Shown here one piece after another: positions 33,396 to 45,425 of a stretch of 64,000 nucleotides of DNA. The stretch covers positions 501,001-565,000 of the forward strand of contig CM067075.1 of NCBI GenBank assembly GCA_033980235.1, given 5' to 3'. Positions within the stretch are counted from its first letter, which is position 1, and each line of letters starts with the position of its first letter. The DNA is from Diadema setosum. Lineage: Eukaryota > Echinodermata > Echinoidea > Diadematoida > Diadematidae. Position numbers and translations under genes: made by a program. Below the pieces are notes generated by a model. It saw only the letters and a list, made by a program, of their open reading frames with translations. It was not told the DNA's origin and did not search any database.

Positions 33396-33591
33396 TTTTT
33401 TTTTTTTTTTTTTGTTCGAAATTGGAATCTAAGTTTTTCTCACGCAGATAATCTTTGAATACACTCACCGAGATCTTGGTGGCTTTGTGCGTATTCTCAC
33501 TGCCTTTTTTATTTAGAAGTTTTTCATAATCCTCTGCATCCAGATGTGCAAATCTCCGACGAGCTGTAGATCTATCCATGGTAGCCGCCAT
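33370..33591 (-). pseudogene. N-terminal fragment resembling a Crypton/DUF3504 tyrosine recombinase
   Basis: The minus-strand frame starts with 'MAATMDRSTARRRF' and carries 'LDAEDYEKLLNKKGSENTHK' and 'ATKISVSVFKDYLREKNL'. The 'ENTHKATKISVSVFKDYL' part resembles the N-terminal helical domain of tyrosine-recombinase-like proteins (Crypton-derived, QRICH1/ZMYM2 type). After 60 residues the frame enters a poly-Lys stretch encoded by an A25 run and is lost. The catalytic R...HxxR...Y region is absent. The same start region, decayed, recurs at 34555-34700. The assignment is tentative. Confidence 0.45.
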
Positions 33592-34199
33592 GTTACTGTT
33601 AGGCTGAGATCTAACTAATTTACACCAGAATTAGATGTTCTTGTATCCGAGATCTGAGACTCAATTCACGTCACATCTACCGTAGATCGTGAAAGATCGA
33701 ATTAACACATAACGTAACATGCATGCAAATGCAAGCGGCGGCCGGCTATATGTATTTGTATATCGCGGGCTATCTAGCAGTGGTGCTGAGCTGATCGATC
33801 GTAGCCTGCACAAAAAATGCAACTTGTTTTCATCAAACCTAGATTTAATTTCCTGTTATGAAAGTGATATTTTGAAAAATTGTATGAAAAACAATTTTAA
33901 CTAAATGATATATGAAACTTGTTTGTATAAACACAGAATTTTAGAAAAAAAAAACGATATTTTAGTTAATTCGTGATTGACCAATCACAGACGTTTTTAC
34001 TTCATATTTCGGGTCATCTCGTATATCTCTACCAATCACGGTGCAGCGTATAAAAACTTTGGGGAATCCCCCTCCTGCCATCCAATATCTTAAATATTGG
34101 TTGCCCTGGCTAAAAATATTGGTCGAGTTCAACAAACCTTCTAAGTGGGTCGGAGGTTATGAGGTGCGTCGACAAAATAACACTTGTATTTGGGCTCTA
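33592..34199. repeat. Repeat unit shared with 40363-40858
   Basis: 'gcgggctatctagcagt', 'caacttgttttcatcaaacc', 'gattgaccaatcacagacg' and 'gcgtcgacaaaataacactt' occur here and in the 40.4-kb copy in the same order. It contains CCAAT-like boxes ('accaatca') twice and may be the promoter side of the recombinase-like fragment on the opposite strand. No other coding frame is seen. Confidence 0.75.
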
Positions 34200-34396
34200 A
34201 AAATCCTCTGTATGGATAATAATTATATGATATTGGATGGCCTTGAGATTAATACAAGGAAATATTGGACGAGCTATGCACAAATATTGGACGAGTCGAA
34301 GACGAGTCCAATATTTTGCTTAGCGAGTCCAATATTTCCTTGTATTAATCGAAAATAGGACATTCAATATCATCATTATTATCCTACAGAGGATTT
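34200..34396. repeat. ~200-bp palindrome
   Basis: 'aaaatcctctgtatggataa' at the left is mirrored by 'ttatcctacagaggatttt' at the right, and 'acaaggaaatattggac' by 'gtccaatatttccttgt'. The centre repeats ATATTGGACGAG in both orientations. The copy at 40.86 kb is truncated just where this palindrome would start. Confidence 0.8.
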
Positions 34397-34990
34397 TAGC
34401 AAAGAATGTTTTCACTTTGGCCTACCCTTTCTGTCTCCGACTCCGAGTGCTGTTCCTACTGTGTAGTGATCCTGACATGGGGTATGGTACATGTACACTC
34501 CTGAGTGCAAGTTAATCCACTTCAGTCTCTGATAAAACAGTGATCTATGTATCCAAGGTAGCCGTCATGTTACTGTTAGACCGAGATCTAGCTAATTTAG
34601 ACCAGAATTAGATGTATTTGTATCCGAGATCTGAGAAACAATTCACGTCACATCTACCGTAGATCGTGAAAGATCGAATTAGGCTACTACTACCACAACT
34701 AGTCCTACTGTGCTGTATATAACGTACTTGTACACACACGTACGTACATGCACGTACATGTACAGTAACTGTAATATGCATATCGCGCATGCAAATGCAA
34801 GCGCAGCGGCGGCGGCCGGTGTCACAGTCGATCCGTTCCGGGTTCCGGGGGAACCGATATACCGGCCGAATCCAGTCGATTAGTTCCGCGGAACGAATAT
34901 ACTGCACAATAGGCAGTACGCAGAAACGTTCCGCAACCGCCGATCCTATCCGGGTTGTGCGAGTAGGCCTCATTAAAATCAAAATAATAT
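34397..34990. repeat. Second partial recombinase-repeat copy and GC-rich inverted sequence
   Basis: 34555-34685 repeats 33580-33700 ('gttactgttag', 'tagatcgtgaaagatcgaatta'). From 34817 a GC-rich block starts with GGTGTCACAGTCGATCCG, related to the inverse sequence at 40198-40356. No coding frame is supported. Confidence 0.6.
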
Positions 34991-35524
34991 CTGTTTATTG
35001 TGGATGCCTATACCAAGCCTAAAAAATCTAAGCAAGCTATTTCTTCATTTTTTAGATGATATTAAGGACAAACCTATTTTTACGTTCTGATAATTTCCCT
35101 TTAAATGAATTATATTATAGCCTCGTACAAGTGGCGCGAAGAAAAGAATTACTGTAGGGCCTACAATGTATTAGCTAAATAGCATGCACAAAACGTACGA
35201 GTCGATCATCTGGAGCCTTTGCACAGACAGTGTGGTGCAATTAGCCTTTATCTATAGACAAAACTTCAAAGAATAGTTCAAAGAAAGAGCATGACAATAG
35301 TATAGTTTTAGGTCCTACATTTATAAGAGACTGCTTGAAGTGGGAAGGAAGAGAGAGGGAGTTTTGCTGGTAGGGTACAGCGTGGATAAACATATTTTTT
35401 TTTTCAGTGAGCTTTGTTCTGATAAGAAAATGATTGTTCAGCTGTACTTCAAACAAAAAAGAATTTTGGTGTAATAGTCTGCAAACAAATTGTTGATGTG
35501 TATGCAGGGGACCAAATAGAGCTA
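34991..35524. other. Non-coding sequence, no feature recognised
   Basis: AT-rich; short frames have no recognisable features. Confidence 0.45.
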
Positions 35525-36302
35525 TGCATGTGGATTTCATTTCATTTATCTATTTTATTCTCATTTTTCTTCCAACAAAACATAACGCAAGCAATCATAA
35601 GCAAATATACATAACAAAGTATGGCATTCAATGGTAATTAACAAACTGATAAAGATATGCACACATACTGGAATTACATACAAAGTTATGTTTGCAGGGT
35701 AAAAATGAGAATTAAGAGGTCCACTAAATAGCATTGCTTGTAGATTTTAGACCACTCTAAAATATCTTCAAAAATACTTACTATAATTACAAGTACGTAA
35801 TGCATAATGCAAAAAAAAAGACAAAATGAAACAAACAACAGAGACACAACAACATGACATGACTAAACTGAGGGGAATATACGAATGAAAGGATTAGAGC
35901 AAAAACAAAATCAAAGGAAGAAGGAGAGAAAGAGAGAGAGAGAGAATGCCTACACGCTGAACAGTATAAACGGAAGAGGAGATTTATTGATTGATTTCTT
36001 AAATTGTCCACTCTGGAAATTTTTTATACATTGGATATCGCAACAAAATAAACATTCAATACATCACAGGTACACCACAATCAGACATGTCATAGAGTAC
36101 AAAATGAAACTCACTCACATTAACATACAGTAACGTATGCACCATAATAATAATAATACATGAACCCGACATTTACAACTACATGTATACAAAAACTATT
36201 AATATACAGCTGTATATCACCTTCATATAATTATTCCACTCATAAATATATCACCCACATATCCCAATATATTTGTATATTTCACTCCCCCAAAAAAATC
36301 CA

Positions 36303-36360
<58 letters not shown>

Positions 36361-36500
36361 ATATATTATCATTACCATGGCAGCGCCTTATCAAAATAAC
36401 ACCAAATGTGACTTGCATGTACTTGTGTAAATTATTGTATATTCCAAATTTAAAATTACATAACTTAAATACCGCGGGAATAATTCACTCCACAAAATAT
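35525..36500 (-). repeat. LINE 3'-UTR-like remnant and (TA)n microsatellite
   Basis: 'gaaatccac' preceded by AAATG-type repeats (minus strand) near 35525-35560 looks like the tail of a LINE related to the one at 31.7 kb. An AG-rich tract lies at 35920-35945, and a TA tract of about 43 bp at 36314-36356. No coding frame survives. Confidence 0.5.
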
Positions 36501-36826
36501 AAAAAAAAAAATACAATTACCATATAACAATACTTTCTCTATCAAACACATACGAGAAACATATATCCTACAAATCTACACTTCACTTTCATCATCACCA
36601 AATTTGAACTCAATTACTTCAACTTATTAAGATAATCACTCAATATCACCATATACCCCAGATTTCATCAGAATTAATTCAGAGCTGTAGAAAAGTTCGC
36701 GACGTAAACTTTGCGACGAACCTCCCGACTAACCACACTCAATTCCTATATACCTTCTTATGCTCTTTGGATATGCGGGAGTATAATGATAATAAAAATA
36801 AATACACCAAATACTAATCATAACAA
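36501..36826. other. AT-rich non-coding sequence
   Basis: Probably 3' UTR of the LINE fragment to the right on the minus strand; nothing else seen. Confidence 0.4.
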
Positions 36827-37200
36827 CTTATCTAATTACTCTGGCATTATACGTGTGAATGGAATCCGGGACAAAAGCCCTTCTTAAACGGGTACGCTTT
36901 GTGCGAGGAGGACAGAGTCTGATACCTGATCTGTTCAGGCAATAGTAACCGTACAGACGGTGTGTTAAATCGGTTACTATCTTGTTTACTTTGACCATCA
37001 TTCTTTCCACGTGTAAATCCTGTACCACTGGCAATTCCAACCCAATGATCTTTTGCCACTTTCGTGGTCTAACGATTCTAGCCTTGTCCTTTTGTGTAAG
37101 ATTGCCATAAAACAAATCAAGTTATACATGACAATAGATTGGATAAAGGAATTGTAGAAAAGAACCATCAGTGTTCTATCCAGCCTCAGTTTGCTCAATT
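36827..37200 (-). pseudogene. LINE ORF2 C-terminal fragment
   Basis: Two minus-strand frames that join near 37110 read 'LVLFYNSFIQSIVMYNLI'-like sequence, then 'RIVRPRKWQKIIGLELP', then 'RTKRTRLRRAFVPDSI'. This is the C-terminal tail of Rex1/Babar- or RTE-like LINEs (conserved Arg-rich strand followed by F-V-P-x-x-I). Frameshifted and 5'-truncated. Confidence 0.65.
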
Positions 37201-37450
37201 ATTGCTTGATGATTGAGGATGTATTTCGGACAGCAGCTGGTGACTGCATGCAGCTGTGGAAAACTTATGGAAATGAAATGCCTAATTTCATTACTTTATA
37301 ATGAGATTTTTTTCTTCATTGCGTTAGGGTGTTACTGATGATGAATCTTTATTTGCTGTAACCTATATAGATAATGAAAAATAAGTATCTCAGCCAGAAT
37401 TTAACAAAAAATAGAAAATAAATAACGCTTGAAGAGTATAATGATGGAGA
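37201..37450. other. Short non-coding gap
   Basis: No feature recognised. Confidence 0.4.
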
Positions 37451-38420
37451 TTTTTTTTTCAGAACTTAAGGAATTTCAAAATTTAGAGCCGGTGTATATA
37501 AATGTATTCTGAGCTAAAGGTTCTCAAAAGGGGTAGATGAAACTCAGACCGCCTAGTAGGATGATCATGAGACCATTGATTTCGTGGAAACATTGAATTA
37601 AAACTACTGGGGAGAACATTTGTGTTGTAGATGAGCATGAATTGACCCAGTTGAAAAAGAAACAAATCTTTACTTTTTAAAATCTTATATTTTTGATGAA
37701 TAATGAATCTGAGTGGTGAAACCCCACAGATAATACGAAGTAGGGCCTACATTGCAATAACAATAATTTGTCTCATAAAATTTGATGGGCGCTGCCCCAT
37801 GCTAAAATTTCGTATTTGACATGTTTGAGATAAGGTAATATTAAAGAAAATACAACGTTAACAAAGAAGACGTTGGAATGTGATACCAATATTACGCGTA
37901 ATCCTTTTACTTATTTTAATAACATGAGACCCCCACAAAAGTTTTTCATCTACTGTGATACCAAGAAATTTTACACAGGATACACGATCTAATCGAGTAT
38001 CATCAAAATAATATCTGTGCTTAATATTTATAAGGATTCACTAAAAAGTATATAAGCATATATACTTAGTTTTCTGAAGGTTTTATGAAGGTCTTATCCA
38101 CTGAGTTATTTTTTTTTCAAATCAGAGTTGACGGTGTCTACGAGAGTAAATGGGTTTTGATGAGAAAAGATAACATTTGAATCATCAAAATGCATAAATG
38201 AGAATATGTCAGATGATTTGCAGAAGTCATTGATATAAACTATAAAAAGTAAAGGACCTAATTTATATTACCCTGAGGGACGCCACATTTAATAATTGAA
38301 GCTTGAGTTATTCTCGTTCAGAGAATATTGTTTTCGGTTCTCCTGAACCACTCCAAGGCCTTCTCCCGTATGCCATAATGAGACAATTTATGGATTAAAA
38401 TTTCTTTATTTAAAGCTGTT
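37451..38420 (-). pseudogene. LINE fragment with decayed reverse transcriptase
   Basis: Minus-strand remnants include 'LGPLLFIVYINDFCKSSDI' near 38215-38270, followed by a 'HFDD' in place of the catalytic YADD, and 'PTRRSEFHLPLLRTF' near 37490-37560. That C-terminal sequence is close to the fragment at 29.5-29.8 kb, so both probably belong to one CR1/L2-like family. Several stops and frameshifts are present. Confidence 0.65.
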
Positions 38421-38963
38421 GATTTAAAGCTATCATAACTCGAGATGAATAACATTTTCTTTTGTTTACTTTTCCCTTTATTTTTCTCCTTCGCACTCTC
38501 AATCTCTTCTTTATTCTTTATTTCTAATTCTATGGGTTTTTTTTTTCTCTCTCTCTCTCTCTATGAGCCTATACCGCTTTTACCCTTTTTACTTTTCATT
38601 TATAAAGATTCCATTTTGGGGTACATTAAGCCATATTTCTGTCTGTCTGTCAAATTATGTTACATGTAGTTTACTATAGCTGTTTTTCATTTTCTTATCT
38701 CTTTTAATTTCTGTCTATCCCATCGCCACTATTGGCTTCACACCCTTGCATGTACATGTAATATGTATTTCCATTAAAAATGTATGTACTGTATAAATGA
38801 AACTTAATGTTTACGAAGAGAAAATGTAACTTTTTTTGTGGAACACCAGATTTCGGACATAGGTGCACTGTTTGGATATTCAAGTTAGGGTATCACTATC
38901 AAAGGAGTCAAAAATTTACGTGAGTTTGTGATACCCCATATTTTGCATGCACTCTAATTTCTT
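38421..38963. other. T-rich non-coding sequence with a (TC)n tract
   Basis: A TC tract lies near 38547-38562. The T-rich composition leaves frames open by chance; no gene is called. Confidence 0.5.
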
Positions 38964-39329
38964 TCAAGGGGTGGGCTAGTAACTGATCAATGGGAATCAG
39001 TGCATGGGAATGCTCGGGGATGATTGTTCCAATTCTAGTGGGATTCATTACAGAGTACATTAATATATTATCTATTGTTGTATGAAAATTATTTGCTTCA
39101 GAACGGTCTCATATTCAAGTAATGTGCTGTTTAATTCCCCGTCACTGTACAGGCATGCTAACCCGGAAACATTAAACTGCTCATTACTTGAATATGAGAC
39201 CATTATGAAGCAAATAATTTTCACAGAAAAAAAAGTACTCTGAAATGAATCTCCCAAGGATAGAAACAATCATCCCCCAGCATTCCCACTGATTCCCAAT
39301 GATCAGTTACTAGCCATCCCAGCTTTTAA
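38964..39329. repeat. Family M2 MITE copy
   Basis: 'gggctagtaactgatcaa' at the left and 'tgatcagttactagccatcc' at the right, with the internal 'gcttcagaacggtctcata' arm. Ends are decayed, so the TTAA flank is only partly visible. Confidence 0.85.
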
Positions 39330-40197
39330 CAGAAGATCTTTTTGGGGGCCGCAGTCCCTATCATGAAAAGGGAAGGCATTCAAGATTAAACGGATGGTAC
39401 AGTTTTGACTATGAGATGGTGTTCAGAACAAACAAATAATGGGAAACCTGCAATACTAAAGAGCTTCAAATTGCTGAGATATATGTCGCTACAGTGCGTA
39501 TAAAAAGCAACAAGATTTAATTTCGAATTTGCGAAGATGGTATTTACTTTACTCCAAAGTAAGTAGCAACATCATAAAGCCATATATCTCCTCTTTCCAA
39601 TGACATCTTATTTATTCTCACACGGTCATGGATGGTCATGGCGTTTTTAGTTGTTACAACTGAAAAAATAAAGAACCAAACGAACGTGCATGTATGACGT
39701 TGGCGTTTATATTGGTCGTTATATCGCACTAAAATGATTAGACTCTGTGCCCTGAAAATATACTTTAAAATGAAGGTGGACTATATGAGCTCGTACGTAT
39801 ATTTAATATGAAGTTCCTTGTATTACAGTAGTTAACATGAAGCAAGCCGAACATCCCAATTACAGTAACTCATTCGGTTATTTTGTTCAAAGTGATTCAA
39901 ATCAGTTATTTTATTCAAAATGATTCAAATCAGAGAGAGGTTGGCATGACCAACGTCACATTGTGAAGAACTCTACAGAGCAGAGTTCTGTGACTGCACC
40001 ATGGCCACCATGACCACGAAAGAGATAAGGGAGGAAAAAAAAAAGGGAATCGCTTTGTAGACCGGGTTTCAAATTGGCAACTTCGTTCGGTTGGCTGGTC
40101 AGAGAGATTTGGAGAAGTTCATTGGTTGTAGAGGGAGACTGGAAGAGTACATTTTACTGAAGGGGTGTTTCCCCATTACCACTTTGTAGACATTGTA
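39330..40197. other. Non-coding sequence, no feature recognised
   Basis: Both strands were read. A near-repeat 'ttcaaatcagttattttatt' near 39895-39930 is the only visible structure. Confidence 0.45.
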
Positions 40198-40362
40198 CGG
40201 TAGAGACCCGGATCGAATCGGCGGTGGGGGATCTTATCGGCGGTGAGGCAAAAATCCCGCCGATTGGATCTGGGGGATCCGATATACCGGCCAAAGTCCG
40301 CCGATAAGTTCCGGCGGAACTTATCGACTGGCCGGAACGGATCGCCTGTGACACCGGCAACA
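40198..40362. repeat. GC-rich inverted repeat
   Basis: 'cgataagttccggcgg' and 'aacttatcgactggccgg' form a hairpin; the right edge reads GGATCGCCTGTGACACCGG, the inverse of the block edge at 34817. A small non-autonomous element is likely. Confidence 0.6.
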
Positions 40363-40857
40363 TTATATCGCGCGCGGGCTATCTAGCAGTAGCGCTGAGC
40401 ATGCAGAGCTGCAAATCAATCGTCGCCTTGCGCCTGCATGCACAAAAAAAAAATGCAACTTGTTTTCATCAAACCTAAATTTAACTTCCTGTTATGAAAG
40501 TGATATTTTCAAAATTGTGTGAAAAACAATTTCAACTAATTGATATATGAAATTTGTTTGTATAAACTCAGAATTTTAGAAGAAACGATATTCTAGTTAA
40601 TTCGTGATTGACCAATCACAGACGTTTTTACTTCTTATTTCAGGTCATCTCGTATATATCTCAACCAATCACGGTGCAGTTTATAAAAACTTTGGGGAAT
40701 CCCCCTCTTGCCGTCCATATTTTAGATATTGGTCGCCTCGGCAAAAAAATATTGGTCGAGTTCAACAAACTTTTTAAGTAGGTTGGAGGTTATGAGGTGC
40801 GTCGACAAAATAACACTTGTATTTGGGCTCTAAAAATCCTCTGTATGGATAATAATT
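40363..40857. repeat. Second copy of the 33.7-34.2 kb repeat, truncated at the duplication breakpoint
   Basis: It matches 33755-34215 in order and orientation and stops at 'ggataataattat', where the 34.2-kb copy continues into its palindrome. Duplication copy B starts at the next base. Confidence 0.8.
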
Positions 40858-41706
40858 ATCAGTATTTGATTGCAAAATTGTATATGTTACTGTCACATTG
40901 AATATGTAATTCATATCCCATTCATGTTTACTACGTTGATGCTGATATATCGGTCATTCATTCGGACAAAGCTTCATATTTATGTGCAGAGAGAGGGAGA
41001 TAAAGGGTGAAACACAGTGAGAGAGAAAGTGAAAGAGAGACAAGGACTGGTGTAAACCAGGTGGCAATGTTATGTGTACTGTACCATCAATGACTGAGAC
41101 TTTAATTATTTTGTATGTTAATAATTAGCTACGCGTAGGGAGACACAGAAAATAGTTCCAGTCTTGGAGTGCCCTGTAGATGTTGTTCCAAGTCTTCTTT
41201 GTTTTTAATGCCTAAGATGCCGTGGAAAGGAGTGCCTTAGCAGAGTGTGTAATTTGCTGTACATAGAGTTTTAGTTCTCTCGCGGCAGATATTATCTAGA
41301 CACCATTTTAGATTATGTTTTAAGGCACATTTTCGTTGACGGCCAGGAGCCGCACCTCTTCAGCCTCTGGGAAATTTTGTGCAGTAAGCAGGGTGAAGTG
41401 ACATATAAGCTTATTTTACACCAGTCATTAATTGTGGTTCTCCAAATTTGTCGTGGTGTTTGAAGATACGAATTTATGTGAACTGCAATGAAGGAATTGC
41501 GACCCTCTATAGTTTATGGAGAGTTTCGGTAAACAAGTGATAATTCATATTGTGGTTGTGTACAGCTTTTGATAATGGAGTGGTAAATTTCGATGTTAAA
41601 TACATGTATGCGTTGTTGTATTTACGTTTACTGCAACATTTCATTGTGTGAACATATAAATGTACGTAAACTGGGAAAAGAACGCAAGTCCCAACTTTTT
41701 ACTCAG

Positions 41707-42126
41707 TCATCCACGGTGCAAGACAAAAATTACCTCAGGTGACCGTGCTTTTGTTAGTGCTGCACCAAAACTCTGGAACAACCTCCCTTCCTCAATCAGA
41801 CATACATCATCAATCAACAGTTTCAAAAATCTTCAAACACATCTATTCATGAAAGTTTCCCATAATTACAGTTTAGTACATTATCTACATGGTTCCCAGA
41901 TATCAGATATTTTTATGAATTATGATTATGCAATTATCAGTACCTTAATTGAATTATGATTATGCAATTATCAGTCCCTTTATATTGTATGATTTTCAGT
42001 TAAGAATTAGATTGCATTACTTATGAATCTGATTTTTTTCTTTGATTATATCTTATTGTTATGCGCAGTTGAGTATATGCTTCATAGAAACTGCGCAATA
42101 TAAATCCACAATTATTATTATCATTA
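41707..42126 (+). pseudogene. Short 5'-truncated LINE insertion with 8-bp target duplication
   Basis: It encodes only the extreme C-terminus ('GDRAFVSAAPKLWNNLPSSI', then 'INSFKNLQTHLF', stop at 41957-41959) and a 3' UTR ending in ATT repeats. Flanks TTACTCAG (41699-41706) and TTACTCTG (42127-42134) are a near-perfect target duplication. Copy A near 16475 is the empty site. The C-terminal motif is that of CR1/L2-type elements. Confidence 0.85.
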
Positions 42127-42134
42127 TTACTCTG

Positions 42135-43614
42135 ATGTCATGATGTTAAATTGGTCACGCAGAAGCAACATTTTCATTTTTTTAACTCGAAGGTAGTCTA
42201 TTGGCATATGTTGTATTTGAATGATATTTGTAGTTGGCTCCGAGTTTACTCCCAGGCAGAGCGACTGTGTAGATCCGCCCCTCGCTACTGGGAGAGCCTA
42301 TGGACGCTATAGTACTAAGTAACCGCTGAACGCGTGTTCCTCGCGACACTTTTGAATTGAAACATGGAGAGTGCGTTCCATCTCAGCTTTGAAATCCCTC
42401 ATCCTCCACGAATGTTCCACACACCCACACACACACACACGGTTATCATAATGGAAGTGAGAGATTTTGACACTTGATTTGTGACTTTGTGGATGAGAAG
42501 GTTAAAGCGAATGACGCATAACGCACGAACACGATGATATGAACGCACCTGTAATGATGTAAAGATGTGGTCTGTAAATGCAGTGTGAACACAAGCGCAA
42601 ACCTGATAGCTGCAATGTGGGTTAGTACAGAGCCATAATGGCAGTGGAGTCAAATGTTCGTATTGCTCTGTAAAGTGAATTACTGCCCTAGCCATGGAGA
42701 AATGAATAAGGTAACAAAATGAATTTCGCTAACCGCATGTGAAACCGGTTCAAGCCAAGTTCTTTGCGAATTATATATCACTTACAAGGTTCATCCGGCC
42801 AAAGTGACAAATTGCTTTTGACTAGTAAAATTTTAACGGTTAAAGATTTAGATTTATTTCTAATAAGACAATTTATGTTTTATTTTCAGCCAAAAAAAAA
42901 ATAGTTGCATAAGGTATCTAATGATGTATTTTGTAGACATGTTAGTTTTCAAATGTATCCGACAAGAAATCCAATAAATTTAATTTACTTTAACACCGCA
43001 TCATCTTCACCCGGAATACTTTAGTGTTTATACAGGACCGAGCTTTTGGAACCAACGAAGTCATGATTTCAAAGATGCGCCAAGCTTTGCTGTATTCAAG
43101 AGAAAATCAGAGACAGCTTTGGTTGTTTTTAGATAACATCTGAATATCATATTTTTTCATCTCATTATGCATATTTTCTTTTACGTTAATTACTTTGTTC
43201 AAGCCAATGGATAATGTCTGGCAATAGCCCTTCATGTGCTGAGGACGCCCTAAGCTGCTACCTCTTAGTAGTCCTTCCTTCCTTCCTTCCTTCCTTTCTT
43301 CCTTCCTTCCTTCCTTCCTTTCTTCCTTCCTTCCTTCCTTCCTTCCTTCCTTCCTTCCTTCCTTCCCTTCCCTTCCTTCTCCCTCTGACTTTCTCTCCCA
43401 TTGTCTCTTGCTGTTTGTCCTACATCTTATTTTTTGTATTGCGAGTTCGATTTTCTGATTGGCCCAAATATGCAAGCTTGCCTTTTACGTAGGCCTTTCT
43501 TTTCCAGTAACAAAAATATCTTAAATATTAGTTTCACTTGTATCAGTATGTATGCTTGTAATACATTATACTCTGGATAAGGTTTCTCTGATTGGTGATT
43601 TCATAGAAATGTGT
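42135..43614. other. Non-coding part of duplication copy B
   Basis: It matches 16880-18330. A short CA tract lies at 42418-42440 and a long TTCC tract at 43264-43378. No gene is seen. Confidence 0.7.
43264..43378. repeat. (TTCC)n microsatellite, about 115 bp
   Basis: Nearly pure TTCC tetranucleotides with two TTTC interruptions. The corresponding site in copy A (17992-18050) is short and impure, so the tract expanded after the duplication. Open frames through it on both strands are artefacts. Confidence 0.9.
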
Positions 43615-45265
43615 TCTTTCACAATCACGTAAAATTATTTTGTTCTTTATAGTGAGTACGTTTCCGCTCCACCTACTGGTGGCTTCCTCATACTGTGTCG
43701 TTAATGGCGGTATGACGCTGGACGTTTGAGAGTCACTTATGGGATCAGAGTCATGTAAGAAAATTATTGTTGGCCCGAGTCTCTTTTCGTTGTGTTAGCT
43801 GTTTTCCCGATGTGAATTACCTTCCTTATTCATAATCGTGATGGCCGATGATCTTCTCTGGCAAGAATGCGGCTCTCGTTCCATTGGATGATATGGTTAT
43901 TGATGGCAACATGATTCCCTATCAATGGCTGACTTTTGTTGGATCTCGTGCTCAATACAGCATAATTATTTATTTCCAATATGATGGGATGATTTACCGA
44001 GAGAATTTTGGTGTAGCCATGGGCAGACCGGTATCGCGTATCATTGCAAATTTCTTCATGAAAGATCTAAAGCAGCAGGCAGTGGCTACAGCACTAGTTA
44101 GAAGCCAAACCCAAAGTCTGGAAGTGGTACGAGGATGATATCATTGATATCGTAAAAGAAGATCAGATTGATAATCTCACTCACCATCTCAATCATATTG
44201 ACGAAACAGGAAGTATCAAATTCACGTATGAGAAAGAGTAATACAATATCATTCCCTTTCTTGACACACCCATTGTCAGAAAGAACAGTGGAATGGTCAA
44301 ATTATTGGTCTCTTTCGAAAACAGACATACACAGACCATCAGTATCTGAATTTCGAATAAGCATGGGTATTGTCCATTCTTTGTTCAACCGTGCTAGGTT
44401 TATTGTCACGGAAGAAGAGAATGTCAAAACAGAGCTGAAACATGTCACCACGGCTCTAAAAAAAGAGAAGAAAAAAAGTGTGGATATCCCCCATGGAGCT
44501 TCGAGAAAGTTCACCAAAAAATGTCGGCTCAATCCAAAACCCCAAAAGACAGAGATCCACAGAGACGAAGGGGCCTGGTAATTCTCCACTACATCAGAGG
44601 AACTATTGAAGTCCTTCAACGAGTCTTCAAGGAGTTTGAAGTTTTCATTGCTGTCCAACCACCAACCACATTAAACCATCGGAAGCCTACCGGTCCACCC
44701 AAAAGACAAACGGGAAGTAGACGACAAAGCAGGAGTCGTATATATTGAGACTCCGTGCAATAATCGTTCAGCTACATACATCGGGGAGACAGGCAGACAA
44801 TTTGGCATAAGAAGAGATGAGCAATTTCTTTTTACTAGATCTAGAAACAATCGGCAGACAACATCATCCACGAGTCAGCCATTGGGATCATGTTGCCATC
44901 AATAACCATTCCATCCAATGTAACGGGAGCCGTATTCTAGCCAGAGAAGATCATTTCCCATCTACAGTGATAAGGGCGGCAATTCACATCAGGAAAACTG
45001 CTAACACATTGAACAGAGACTCGGGGCAATAATATTCTCTCACGTAATTACGATCCCATTCTCTCACGTCCAGCGTCATACCGCCCTCTTCGACGCAGTC
45101 TGAGGAAGGAGGCGAAATAACTCACTGAGGTGCAAAATAATTTTACGTGATTGTGAAAGAAGATATTTCTATAATGCATTGTACTTTGTCCCCATGAATT
45201 TGAACCAATAAAAATATGCATCGGAAATAAAAATTTCAATTGAACTGAATTGAATTGAATTGAAT
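43615..45265 (+). pseudogene. Penelope-like retroelement B: reverse transcriptase and GIY-YIG remnants between inverted repeats
   Basis: The frame at 43848-44138 carries the Penelope reverse transcriptase motif 'YRENFGVAMGRPVSRIIANF'. After a frame change, 'WKWYEDDIIDIVKED' gives the catalytic box as YEDD. Further on, 44690-44820 encodes 'KREVDDKAGVVYIETPCNN' and 'ATYIGETGRQFGIRRDE', a GIY-YIG endonuclease core (Y-I and Y-I-G present). The C-terminal 'SRILAREDH' and 'AAIHIRKTANTLNRDSG' follow. About 110 bp at 43620-43735 is repeated inverted at 45057-45165, as in Penelope pseudo-LTRs. The 3' end is a TTGAA-type tail at 45235-45262. Several frameshifts make it inactive. The element is shared by both duplication copies, so it predates the duplication. 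Confidence 0.8.
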
Positions 45266-45313
45266 GTTACATGAATATTGTATCTTTATGAGAATAATGA
45301 AGAGATAATATCA

Positions 45314-45425
45314 GTTAATCGCCCCGTCACTGTACAAGCAGGCTAGCCTTGGAAACATTAAACTACACATTACTTGAATATGAGACGATTCTGAAGCAAA
45401 TAATTTTCACACAACAATAGATATA
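45314..45425. repeat. Family M2 MITE, first part of a split copy
   Basis: It reads from the MITE centre ('gttaatcgccccgtcactg') to 'acacaacaatagatata', where the 11.2-kb insertion begins. The other part is at 56584-56681. The left half of the MITE is missing. Confidence 0.85.

Noticed and set aside
43107..43492. Frames encoding Lys/Glu/Gly or Leu/Pro/Ser repeats
   Set aside because: They are translations of the TTCC microsatellite.
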